Source: Acidovorax radicis (GTDB lineage: Bacteria; Pseudomonadota; Gammaproteobacteria; Burkholderiales; Burkholderiaceae_C). From it: a DNA stretch of 64,000 nt. The first letter of the stretch is position 1, and each line of letters begins with the position of its first letter. Made by a program: the position numbers and the translations under genes. This document shows positions 8,150 through 18,213 of the stretch, in pieces. The notes beneath the pieces were generated by a model. That model was given only the letters and a program-made list of their open reading frames with translations. It had not been told where the DNA came from and ran no database searches. The DNA is taken from assembly GCF_020510705.1 (NCBI RefSeq), contig NZ_CP075184.1:3658001-3722000 (forward strand), written 5' to 3'.

Positions 8150-9159
8150 GCAGGCACCGCCGGAGCCCCAGCCGCAGCCACCGGCCGCCCTTGGCGCGCC
8201 CGGGCCGCCACGAAGGCATCGAACGCCTCGGCGCTGGTCTTGCCGGGCACATAGCCCAGAATCTCCTTGAGCGCGGTGTTGAGCAGCACCGGCCGGTAGC
8301 GCAGAAAGTCCAGTTGCTCAGGGCCATAGCGGCTCACGCCCAGCGTGGAACCCACCGCGAGCGCGGCACGCAGCAGGCCAGCGGGCAACTCCAGCACGGG
8401 TTTTTCGAGGCGCCGCGCGATCTCGCGCAGCGCAAGTGCGCCATCGCCCGCGAGGTTGAAGCAGCCCGCGCGCTGCGTGCGCAACGCATGCACGATGGCG
8501 CCGGTGACGTCCTCGTCCCAGACAAAGACGAAGGGGCTCTCGCTGCCACGGATGGCCAGCAGGCGCGGCTTGTCGAACAGCGCCGTGATCTGGTTGTCCA
8601 CCCGCTCGCCCAGGATGGTGCCAATGCGCAGCACCGTCTGCGCCAGGGCGGGATGTTCAGCGCGGTACTGGGCCAGCATCTCTTCGACCAGCCGCTTGTG
8701 GTGGGCATAGGCAAACACCGCGTTGCCGCGCAGCGCATCGGTCTCACGCAGCCAGGCGGGGTTGTCGGCGTGGTAGCCATAGGCGGCCCCGCTGGAGCTG
8801 ACCACCACCTGCGCCACGCCCTGCGCCACACAGGCATCCAGCACATTCTTGCTGCCCAGCACATCCACGGAATACTCGAATGCGCGGCTGGAGCCCTTGC
8901 CGGGGGTGACGATGGAGGCCAGGTGCACCACGCTGTCGATGGCATGGTCAGCCAGCGTCTGCGCCAGCGCGGGGTCGCGCACGTCCTGCACAAGGTAGGT
9001 CACGCCCGGCAGGCGACGCTCGGCAGGCACCTCGCGCACATCGGCGGCCACCAGCATGGAAACACCTTCGCGCGCCAGCGCCGCCACCACGCTCCGGCCC
9101 AAAAAACCATCGGCCCCGGTCACCAGAATGCGGCGCGTTGTCAAAGAAGATTCGGTCAT
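8146..9159 (-). CDS. NAD(P)-dependent epimerase/dehydratase (extended SDR)
   Basis: A 337-residue extended short-chain dehydrogenase. The Rossmann motif TGADGFLGRSVV starts at Gly15; VHLASIVTPGKG, SSSGAAYG and the catalytic YAHHK follow in the expected order. Such enzymes modify nucleotide sugars or other hydroxy/keto substrates. The start at 9159 overlaps the upstream transporter stop by ATGA, while the open frame upstream of it is only a shadow of the transporter gene. It sits between a BASS transporter and an EamA exporter, behind a flavin monooxygenase, so its substrate may be a product of that enzyme. Confidence 0.87.
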   Translation of the reverse strand: MTESSLTTRRILVTGADGFLGRSVVAALAREGVSMLVAADVREVPAERRLPGVTYLVQDVRDPALAQTLADHAIDSVVHLASIVTPGKGSSRAFEYSVDVLGSKNVLDACVAQGVAQVVVSSSGAAYGYHADNPAWLRETDALRGNAVFAYAHHKRLVEEMLAQYRAEHPALAQTVLRIGTILGERVDNQITALFDKPRLLAIRGSESPFVFVWDEDVTGAIVHALRTQRAGCFNLAGDGALALREIARRLEKPVLELPAGLLRAALAVGSTLGVSRYGPEQLDFLRYRPVLLNTALKEILGYVPGKTSAEAFDAFVAARARQGRPVAAAGAPAVPA

Positions 9160-10112
9160 GCGCCATGCTCCTTGGCAGCCGCCACCACTGGCATCACGGC
9201 CGGTCTGCGGCCCCACCACCCCGCCAGCACCAGGCCCGCGATGATGTCCCAGAAGCCCCACACACCCGCCACCACGGCCATGCCGCCCAGCCCGCCAAAG
9301 AAGCTGAAGATCAGCACCAGGCCCAGCCCGGCATTGCGGATGCCCACTTCGATGCTCACGGCGCGCCGGTCGTAGTCTGGCAGGCCGCAGGCGCGGGCAC
9401 AGGCATAGCCCGTGCCGAAGGCCAGCGCGTCGTGCAGTGCCACCGCCAGCAGCACCAGCCCCACATAGTCCAGGAAGTAGCGCCAGTTGCCTGCCACGGC
9501 ACCGATGATGAAACCGATCAGGCAGACAAAGCTGAGGATGCGCAAGGGCCTGTTCACCCGCTGAGCCAATCGCGGCAGCTTTTCAGCACACACAAGGCCC
9601 AGCACGAAAGGCAGCCCGATGATGGCCACGATGTGGCCCGCCATCTCCATCGGGTCCAGCGCAATACTGCGCAGCAGCGGCGCCGCCGTGGGGTGCAGAC
9701 CGCCCCAGAACGCAAAGTTGAGCGGCATGAGCACGATGGCCAAGGCATTCGATATCGCCGTCATCGACACCGAAAGCGCCACATTGCCCCCGGCGCGGTG
9801 CGTGAGGATGTTGCTCACATTGCCCGGCGGGCAGCACGCCACCAGGATCATGCCCAGTGCAATGCTGGGGCCGGGCTGCAGCAGCAGCGTGAGCCCGAAG
9901 GTCACGGCAGGCAACACGACGAACTGGGCCGCAATGCCTACCGCCATGGCGCCTGGCATCCGCAGCACGCGCTTGAAATCGGCCACGCGCGTATCGAGCG
10001 CAATGCCAAACATGAGAAAGCCCAGCACCACGTTAAGCGCCACGAGCGATGCGGGGTTGAAGTTGAGGCGTATTTCGTCGACAGGCAGCATGAAGGTCCT
10101 TTCAGGCGACAA
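9156..10112 (-). CDS. Bile acid:sodium symporter (BASS) family transporter
   Basis: A 318-residue membrane protein with nine or ten helices. Family features are FLMFGIALDTRVADFKRVLRMP, AVTFGLTLLLQPGPSIALGMILVACCPPGNVSNILTHRAGGNVALSV (the PxGxxSN crossover region) and a second inverted unit with RAVSIEVGIRNAGLGLVL. The family carries organic anions such as steroid conjugates, pantoate or 2-keto acids with sodium. It overlaps the monooxygenase gene by 11 bp and the epimerase by 4 bp, so it probably imports or exports the substrate of the same pathway. Confidence 0.9.
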   Translation of the reverse strand: MSPERTFMLPVDEIRLNFNPASLVALNVVLGFLMFGIALDTRVADFKRVLRMPGAMAVGIAAQFVVLPAVTFGLTLLLQPGPSIALGMILVACCPPGNVSNILTHRAGGNVALSVSMTAISNALAIVLMPLNFAFWGGLHPTAAPLLRSIALDPMEMAGHIVAIIGLPFVLGLVCAEKLPRLAQRVNRPLRILSFVCLIGFIIGAVAGNWRYFLDYVGLVLLAVALHDALAFGTGYACARACGLPDYDRRAVSIEVGIRNAGLGLVLIFSFFGGLGGMAVVAGVWGFWDIIAGLVLAGWWGRRPAVMPVVAAAKEHGA

Positions 10113-11439
10113 GCGCCGCAGACGCTGCGCGCACCGCGTTGCGGTAGGTGTCTTTGTGCACGTAGTACGCCATGCGTTCGAGCTGGAGGTACTTGAACCC
10201 GCCCGACAGATCGGGTTGCGGGCCCGCCTTGGCCTGGCGCAGGGCCTGGGCGCACGGCGACCCCTCGGCCTGCGCCTTGAAGAAGCGTGCCACCAGCTCG
10301 GCCTGTTCGTAGCGGCCCTGCCAGCCGATGCCGCTGGCTTCGATCATCCCCATCACGGCCAGGTTGTCGAAGCGCGGCGACAGGATGTTGAGGTGCAGCT
10401 GCGGCGCCATGCCCTGCCAGTTGAGCAGGCTGTGGTCGATGAAGGGGTAGTGCAGCTTGTAGCCGGTAGCGCAGAGCACCAGGTCGTAGTCCTGTGCGCG
10501 GCCGTCCTTGAAGTGCACGGTGTGGCCATCGAAGCGCGCGATGTCGGGCTTCACATGGATGTCCCCATGGCCCAGGTGGTGGAGCACCAGCGAGTTCACC
10601 ACGGGGTGCGACTCGTACATCTTGTAGTCGGGCTTGGGCAGGCCAAAACGCACCGGGTCGCCCGTGAACCACTGCAGCACCACGCTGTCGATCTTCTGCT
10701 TGAGCCAGGGCGGCAGCGGGCGCTTGCCGCCCAGCGTGTCGGCAGGCTTGCCAAACAGGTATTTGGGCACGAAGTAATAGCCGCGCCGCACCGACAGATC
10801 CACACTGCGCGCGTAGTGCACCGCATCCACCGCAATGTCACAGCCCGAGTTGCCAGCGCCCACCACCAACACACGTTTGCCCTTGAACAGCTCGGCACTT
10901 TTGTAGGCACTGGTGTGCAGCAGTTCACCGTCAAACTGGCCTTCAAAGCGCGGCATGTTGGGCTCGGCCAGGGTGCCATTGGCAATGACCACACCCTTGA
11001 ACTCTGCCGTCTGCGCGGGGCCGCCATGCTGGCTCCAGGTGACACGCCACAGCGGAGCGGCGCCCTCGCCCACAGGCTCGACGTTGAGCACCTGCGTGCC
11101 AAACCAATAGTGCGGGCGCAGGTCAAAGTGCTCCGCAAAGTCCATGAAGTACTGCCGCATCTCGCGGTGGCTGGGGTAGTCAGCCACCTCGGTGCGCATC
11201 AGGAATTCGGCAAACTCGGTGGTGTGCTTGCTGGAGATCAGGTGCGCCGACTCGTACACGGTGCTGCGCGGGTTGTCGATGTTCCACAGGCCACCCACAT
11301 CGGTGTGCGCTTCAAAGCCCTGGAACGGCACGCCCAGCTTCTGCAGGTTGCGGGCAGCAGCCAGACCGCTGGGCCCGGCGCCGATCAGGGCTATCTGTGC
11401 GCGGGTATCGGCTCCTTCAGGGAGTGTCTCCAAGCTCAT
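10102..11439 (-). CDS. Flavin-containing monooxygenase (FMO/BVMO-like)
   Basis: NADPH- and FAD-dependent monooxygenase, 445 residues from the chosen start. FAD motif GAGPSG is at 20-25, the class B monooxygenase fingerprint FxGxxxHxxxY appears as FDGELLHTSAY at about 169-179, and the NADPH Rossmann motif GAGNSGCDIAV is at 194-204. Family members oxidise soft nucleophiles or ketones (Baeyer-Villiger). First gene of a four-gene coupled operon; the divergent IclR gene is the likely regulator. A longer start at 11481 is possible, but it would reach into a palindrome (11486-11500) that looks regulatory. Confidence 0.88.
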   Translation of the reverse strand: MSLETLPEGADTRAQIALIGAGPSGLAAARNLQKLGVPFQGFEAHTDVGGLWNIDNPRSTVYESAHLISSKHTTEFAEFLMRTEVADYPSHREMRQYFMDFAEHFDLRPHYWFGTQVLNVEPVGEGAAPLWRVTWSQHGGPAQTAEFKGVVIANGTLAEPNMPRFEGQFDGELLHTSAYKSAELFKGKRVLVVGAGNSGCDIAVDAVHYARSVDLSVRRGYYFVPKYLFGKPADTLGGKRPLPPWLKQKIDSVVLQWFTGDPVRFGLPKPDYKMYESHPVVNSLVLHHLGHGDIHVKPDIARFDGHTVHFKDGRAQDYDLVLCATGYKLHYPFIDHSLLNWQGMAPQLHLNILSPRFDNLAVMGMIEASGIGWQGRYEQAELVARFFKAQAEGSPCAQALRQAKAGPQPDLSGGFKYLQLERMAYYVHKDTYRNAVRAASAALVA

Positions 11440-11485
11440 TTTTATTGTGCTTTCTATCGGTGTTGTGGATGAGTGGCCCATCTCG

Positions 11486-11500
11486 GCATGTTTGACATGC
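11486..11500. promoter_or_regulatory. Inverted repeat in the monooxygenase/IclR divergent region
   Basis: Perfect 6-bp arms GCATGT and ACATGC with a 3-bp centre lie 47 bp upstream of the monooxygenase start, between it and the divergent IclR gene. IclR proteins bind short palindromes near their own promoter, so this is a candidate operator. A second AT-rich block nearer to the regulator (about 11585-11625) repeats TCTCGAAAT and TCTCGAATTTC and could be another site. Confidence 0.4.
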
Positions 11501-11627
11501 GAGCGAGGGCCCGTCAGCGGTGGCGATCCGATGCCGTGGTGGCGCCGTCAAATAGTGGTTTGCAGCTTATCAACCACGCGCAATAATCTCGAAATGATTT
11601 GCGTATTCGTCTCGAATTTCGGGATTT

Positions 11628-12374
11628 ATGACCACACCTAGCCTGCGCCTGTTCGAGTTGCTCGAAACCATGTGCGCCCACGGCCGCCCGTTCAGCCTTG
11701 CCGAGGCCATCGAAGCCTCGGGCTGGCCCAAGCCCAGCGTGCACCGCATGCTGGCGCAACTCGAAAGCGGCGGCCTGCTGACGCGTGAGCCCGGCGGGCG
11801 ACGCTACGCCCCCGCACCACGCCTGCTGCGCCTGGCAGAAGACGCGCTGACGGCTGGCACGCAGCAAGGCGTGCGCCATGCCGTGCTGCGCCAGTTGGTG
11901 GCAGACATTGGCGAAAGCTGCAACCTCACGGCACTGAGCGGCGCCGAGGTGATCTACCTGGACCGGGTGGAGTCTGCCTTTCCGCTGCGCATGGAACTGC
12001 GCCCGGGCACGCGGGTGCCGATTCACTGTTCTGCCAGCGGCAAGCTGTTTCTGGCCCATCTGGCGCCAGCACGCCGTGCGGCGCTCCTCGATGGCCTGCC
12101 GCTCACCCGCCACACAGCCACCACCTTGACCGATGCCAGGGCGCTGCAGGCAGAGCTCGACCAGATCCTGCGACAGGGATACGCCACCGACGCCGAAGAA
12201 TTTGTGGATGGCTTGGTATGCGTGGCCGTGCCGGTGCCCGGCAGGGGGCATCGCGACGTGCGCTGCGCGGTCGCACTGCAAGCTCCCTGCGCACGCATGT
12301 CGCTGCCGCAGGCGCTGCAACAGATTCCACGGCTGAATGCAGCGGCGCAGACACTGGCCCGCATCAGCACATGA
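11628..12374 (+). CDS. IclR-family transcriptional regulator
   Basis: A 248-residue regulator. The winged helix-turn-helix covers residues 5-65 (LRLFELLETMCAHGRPFSLAEAIEASGWPKPSVHRMLAQLESGGLL), and the effector-binding domain follows with LVADIGESCNLTALSGAEVIYLDRVES, HCSASGKLFLAHL and AEEFVDGLVCVAVPVPG. It is transcribed away from the monooxygenase operon across about 190 bp and probably controls that operon and itself. The natural ligand is unknown; IclR regulators usually sense catabolic intermediates. Confidence 0.92.
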   Translation: MTTPSLRLFELLETMCAHGRPFSLAEAIEASGWPKPSVHRMLAQLESGGLLTREPGGRRYAPAPRLLRLAEDALTAGTQQGVRHAVLRQLVADIGESCNLTALSGAEVIYLDRVESAFPLRMELRPGTRVPIHCSASGKLFLAHLAPARRAALLDGLPLTRHTATTLTDARALQAELDQILRQGYATDAEEFVDGLVCVAVPVPGRGHRDVRCAVALQAPCARMSLPQALQQIPRLNAAAQTLARIST

Positions 12375-12426
12375 CCAGCCCTGCCGGCACGCCCCCTCTT
12401 TTTACCGACTCCACCATGCCCCGACC

Positions 12427-12795
12427 ATGACGCTTCATTTCCTGGATTTCGACTACAGCGAAGACGATGAGGGCACCGGCACATTCGACGCCATGGCCAG
12501 TGCGGCGCCCTCGCAGGTTGCAGCACTGCATGCTGAAGTGGCCGCCGTGCTGACATGGGCACATGCCTGCTTCCCCGATGCCTGCGGCCCCTCTGAAGAC
12601 GGAGGGCTCTGGCAGTGCGACCTGCAAGGCTTGCAAGAGATTACGACACCGATGGCAATGGACTTTGACGCCGCCACTGGCCGCATCGTCGCCACCCCCG
12701 GCACACCCGCTCCGCCCCGATCTACCGTCACCCTGTCGCTCAGCGGCCATGCCCAGTTTTGCGCGGCACTGCGCAGCGCGTTCGATCTGGCGTAA
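12427..12795 (+). CDS. Hypothetical protein
   Basis: A 122-residue acidic protein that starts MTLHFLDFDYSEDDEGTGTFDAMAS and has no signal peptide or membrane helix. I do not recognise the family. The FDYSEDxxGxxTFDAMAS opening followed by helices, and the WQCDLQGLQE and TVTLSLSGHAQFCAALRSAF segments, suggest a small alpha/beta domain. It follows the IclR gene by 52 bp. Its TAA stop (12793-12795) is the first triplet of a short palindrome abutting the structured element, so the element's insertion may have trimmed the gene's end. Confidence 0.65.
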   Translation: MTLHFLDFDYSEDDEGTGTFDAMASAAPSQVAALHAEVAAVLTWAHACFPDACGPSEDGGLWQCDLQGLQEITTPMAMDFDAATGRIVATPGTPAPPRSTVTLSLSGHAQFCAALRSAFDLA

Positions 12796-12812
12796 GAACG
12801 TGTTCACGTTCT
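12793..12812. repeat. Short palindrome next to element copy 1
   Basis: TAAGAACGTGTTCACGTTCT forms an 8-bp stem (AGAACGTG/CACGTTCT) with a 2-nt loop and resembles the tip of the element's terminal repeat (TAAGAACCTGTTC). It abuts the element and supplies the stop codon of the upstream gene. It may be a remnant of two joined element ends; this is inference. Confidence 0.5.
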
Positions 12813-12814
12813 AA

Positions 12815-13082
12815 GAACCTGTTCAAGATCTTTTCAGGGTCACACAAGTACCTTGCTGGGATGGGATACAAGGCGCGGGGTGCAGTGGATAGCGCGGCTA
12901 TCCACAAGCGCAGCAACGCCGCAGACCGCCCAGCAAGGCACTTGCCCGAAGGGTTGGAGTGAAATCGGGCGATTGGACGCCCCGGCTGCTTGCATGGGCA
13001 TGAGCCCATGCTGCGCATCCGAAGCATCCACTCATCCCGATTGCACTCCAATGCGATCTCCGAAAAGATTTTGAACAGATTC
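12815..13082. mobile_element. Structured TIR element, copy 1 (MITE-like, no transposase)
   Basis: Terminal inverted repeats of about 21 bp begin GAACCTGTTCAAGATCTTTT (left) and, read inwards on the other strand, GAATCTGTTCAAAATCTTTT (right). TAA flanks both ends, as a 3-bp target duplication would. The interior folds into two large hairpins: arms 12845-12860/12929-12944 around an inner 9-bp hairpin (12885-12905), and arms 12954-12969/13036-13051 around an inner 8-bp hairpin (12992-13011). It encodes no transposase. A reverse-complement copy lies at 62539-62819. Confidence 0.85.
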
Positions 13083-13336
13083 TAAACATGCGAAGCCACC
13101 AGCCGGCATGTGCGCTGGGTGATCGCAAAAGACAGCCCACTCCACCAGCGGGCGGGTAGGCACCTACCCCTTTGTCTTTGTTGTAGGCGCGTCTGTCATT
13201 CGCGTCCATCCTTGGCCCCATCGGCCGGTACCGTCACCCAAGAAAGCCGTCCGCCTACAGGCGCTGCGTCATGGCCTCTCTAAGCTGTGGACAGCGGTTG
13301 CCGGGTATCCGGTGCGCAACGCCCGGAGGATTTTTC

Positions 13337-13471
13337 ATGCACGCCCTTTTTCAGCCTTTTGAACCTTGCACCATGCAGGTGAAACATCTGCGGCGCATGC
13401 ACATCGGCACCCCCACCCGTCTCACGCATACAGGGTGCACATGTGACCATAGCGCACACCGCTATGAATAG
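13337..13471 (+). CDS. Possible small upstream ORF (44 aa)
   Basis: ATG at 13337 is preceded by GGAGGA at 13325-13330 with 6-bp spacing, the best ribosome-binding site in this stretch. The 44-residue product (starts MHALFQPFEPCTMQVKHLRR) is rich in His, Arg and Thr, has two Cys near the end (TGCTCDH) and no recognisable domain. Its stop overlaps the 13464 start candidate of the transglutaminase-like gene in another frame, so it could be a leader peptide coupled to that gene. Otherwise the 13086-13463 interval shows nothing coding. Support is only the SD site. Confidence 0.35.
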   Translation: MHALFQPFEPCTMQVKHLRRMHIGTPTRLTHTGCTCDHSAHRYE

Positions 13472-14453
13472 CCCGCTGTTTGCACTCCGCACGCCAGCGC
13501 ACACCCCTGGCAATGTGCCCCCCATGCGCTTGCAACCGCCGTCAAACCACCAGACCCGTGTTCGCCTGGAATTGCAAATCGATCTGGAGTACGACATTGA
13601 TCGCTACGGAGCCGATTTCATTTTCAACATTCACGCGGCCCAAACGCCTCACCAATGGGTGGATAACGAACGCCTGAAGCTCAGCCAGGACATTGCGCAC
13701 ACGATGCACACAGACCCCGTCACGGCCAACCGCACCCTGCGTTTGCGTGGCGAACCCGGCACACTGCACGTGCAGTACAACGCCACCGTCGACATCTCGC
13801 ACCATGCTGCGGACCCTTGCACGCTGCGTGAAGTGCCTGTGCAATGCTTGCCTGCGGACACCCTCCACTATCTGTACCCCAGCCGCTATTGCCAATCGGA
13901 CCGCCTGCTGCGCCTCGCGGCGAATGAATTTGGCGCCCTGCCCCACGGCTACAGCCGCGTGCAGTCGATCTGCAACTGGGTCCAACAGCAGGTGTCCTTT
14001 GTGTCCAACACCTCCGACGCCAATACCTCTGCCGTGGACACGTTGGTGACGCAGGTGGGCGTATGCCGGGACTTCGCGCACCTGATGATCACGTTGTGCC
14101 GTGCGCTGAACATTCCTGCGCGGTTTGCCACCGGCACCGACTACGGCGCAGATCCCGCCCTGGGGCCGCCCGATTTTCACGCGTATGTCGAGGTCTATCT
14201 GGGCGACCGGTGGTACCTGTTTGACCCGTCGGGCACCGCCACGCCCATGGGGCTCTTGCGCATCTGCACCGGCCGCGACGCGGCTGACGTTGCATTTGCG
14301 ACAATTTTCGGGGGCGTACAAGCTCACCCTCCGGTGATTCGGGCATTTGCCGTGGAGGATGCCGGGCGCGGCTTTGTGCTTCCCCACCTTGGCTCGCAAG
14401 CCCTGTCCACCGACCGTGGCTCGGGCATGGCAGCGGGTTTCACTGCACCCTGA
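13464..14453 (+). CDS. Transglutaminase-like cysteine protease-fold protein
   Basis: A protein of about 329 residues of the transglutaminase-like superfamily. The N-terminal half is a beta domain (RLELQIDLEYDIDRYGADFIFNIHAA). The core carries the catalytic triad in order: Cys in VGVCRDFAHLM, His in DFHAYVEVYL and Asp in WYLFDPSG. Bacterial members are often peptidases, amidases or cross-linkers, frequently linked to proteolysis or peptidoglycan turnover. There is no signal peptide, so it is probably cytoplasmic. Start candidates are 13443, 13464 and 13524; none has a strong ribosome-binding site. Confidence 0.82.
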   Translation: MNSPLFALRTPAHTPGNVPPMRLQPPSNHQTRVRLELQIDLEYDIDRYGADFIFNIHAAQTPHQWVDNERLKLSQDIAHTMHTDPVTANRTLRLRGEPGTLHVQYNATVDISHHAADPCTLREVPVQCLPADTLHYLYPSRYCQSDRLLRLAANEFGALPHGYSRVQSICNWVQQQVSFVSNTSDANTSAVDTLVTQVGVCRDFAHLMITLCRALNIPARFATGTDYGADPALGPPDFHAYVEVYLGDRWYLFDPSGTATPMGLLRICTGRDAADVAFATIFGGVQAHPPVIRAFAVEDAGRGFVLPHLGSQALSTDRGSGMAAGFTAP

Positions 14454-14526
14454 CGGGGCATCGAAAACCCCGAACCTCGGCTGTGGCCTAAAATCAGCGT
14501 TTTTTCCACTTTCTCAGAGAACCACC

Positions 14527-14697
14527 ATGGGCAACAAGATCGTCACCGAAGCAGACCGCAAGGCCACTCCCCAACCCAAGCCACTGCCAGGTTACAGCCT
14601 GCGCACCGGTGGCCGCGGCCAGCGCGTAAGCCTGGAGCGCGGTGTTGCCACCCGCAGCAAGAAGAACCCTGGCAAGCGCCCGAACAAAGGCGGATAA
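14527..14697 (+). CDS. Small basic protein, unknown function
   Basis: A 56-residue protein (starts MGNKIVTEADRKATPQPKPL) with many Lys, Arg and Gly residues in the second half (RTGGRGQRVSLERGVATRSKKNPGKRPNKGG). It has no Cys, no membrane helix and no domain that I recognise. The composition suggests nucleic-acid binding or disorder. It follows the transglutaminase-like gene by 73 bp and ends just before a very strong bidirectional terminator, which supports a real, well-expressed transcript. Confidence 0.6.
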   Translation: MGNKIVTEADRKATPQPKPLPGYSLRTGGRGQRVSLERGVATRSKKNPGKRPNKGG

Positions 14698-14723
14698 ATC
14701 GCCTGCGGCATACCCCGCGCATG

Positions 14724-14767
14724 CCACCAAAAACAAAGCCCTCTTTCGAGGGCTTTGTTTTTGGTGG
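14724..14767. terminator. Strong bidirectional intrinsic terminator
   Basis: A perfect 20-bp stem (14724-14743 with 14748-14767) with a TTTC loop has an A-tract in the left arm and a T-tract in the right arm, so it can end transcription from both sides. It separates the small basic protein gene (plus) from the histidine kinase operon (minus), which end 27 and 75 bp away. Confidence 0.92.
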
Positions 14768-14841
14768 CGCTCTGCAAAATGTCGGCAATGATGCTGGCAA
14801 TGGCGTCGGCGATGACTTCTGTGGCAGGCCGGACTTTCGCT

Positions 14842-17373
<2,532 letters not shown>

Positions 17374-17374
17374 G

Positions 17375-18178
17375 TCAGCGCACCACAATCGCATCCAGGC
17401 CGTGGTGGCTGGCTGCAGCCTTCAACCGGCCATCACGCTTGATACGGCTCACAAAAGCATCCATCACAGTCAGCCAGGCCTCATCGCCAGGCTTGACGGC
17501 GTATGCGTAGGGCAACACAAAAAACGGCTGTGGCGGCTCAATCAGGCGCGCCCAGTCTGCGTTGTCCAACAAGCGACGACTGTAGGGATAGTCGGTCATG
17601 AAGACATCCACTCGCCCGGCCATCAACTCGCGTTCCCGGGTGGCTGGGAGCTTCACCGTAACCATCGTCGCTTTCTTGAGGCTCTGTGCCATCGCAGGCT
17701 CCATGAACGTACCCGACTGCACCGCCACCATCACGCCAGGTTTATCGATGTCCGACCATTGCTTGACCACGGCATTGCTCTTGGTGGTGACGCCATAAAT
17801 ATCGCTGCGCAGATAAGGCTGCGTGAACGCCAGTTTCTCTGCCCGCTGGGGCAATATGCCGATGGCAAACATGGCGACGTCGCACCGGTCATGCGTCAGA
17901 TCGTCAATGAGCGTGGGGAATGACGACTCCACGAACTCGACCTTGGCCTTCAGGTCACGGCCCAGCTCAGCGGCCAGTTCAATATCGATTCCGCCCAGCT
18001 CCTGCGTGCGCGGGTGGCGGTATGTCACCCCGTAATAGTCAGGCCAGATGCACACCTTCACCACCGCCTCGGACTGCACCCTCTGCATCACTGGCCCGGC
18101 TGTGGCCTGCATGGACCACACCGCCAGACACGCGCCAACGGCCATCACACAGCGTCGCCAAAAGTTGTTGGTATTCAT
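17375..18178 (-). CDS. Periplasmic amino-acid-type binding protein (SBP family 3)
   Basis: A 267-residue exported protein. A signal peptide (MNTNNFWRRCVMAVGACLAVWSMQATAG) precedes a family 3 solute-binding fold: VKVCIWPDYYGVTY, LGGIDIELAAELGRDL, the DRCDVAMFAIGILPQRAEKLAFTQPYL block and RVDVFMTDYPYSRRLL. It is encoded between an HD-GYP protein and a histidine kinase with no permease gene, so a sensory role is more likely than transport. The start at 18178 was chosen over the ATG at 18217 because it gives a normal signal peptide. Confidence 0.85.
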   Translation of the reverse strand: MNTNNFWRRCVMAVGACLAVWSMQATAGPVMQRVQSEAVVKVCIWPDYYGVTYRHPRTQELGGIDIELAAELGRDLKAKVEFVESSFPTLIDDLTHDRCDVAMFAIGILPQRAEKLAFTQPYLRSDIYGVTTKSNAVVKQWSDIDKPGVMVAVQSGTFMEPAMAQSLKKATMVTVKLPATRERELMAGRVDVFMTDYPYSRRLLDNADWARLIEPPQPFFVLPYAYAVKPGDEAWLTVMDAFVSRIKRDGRLKAAASHHGLDAIVVR

Positions 18179-18213
18179 GTCCTGGGTGCCTGTGTCGAGG
18201 GTGAGGAGGTACA

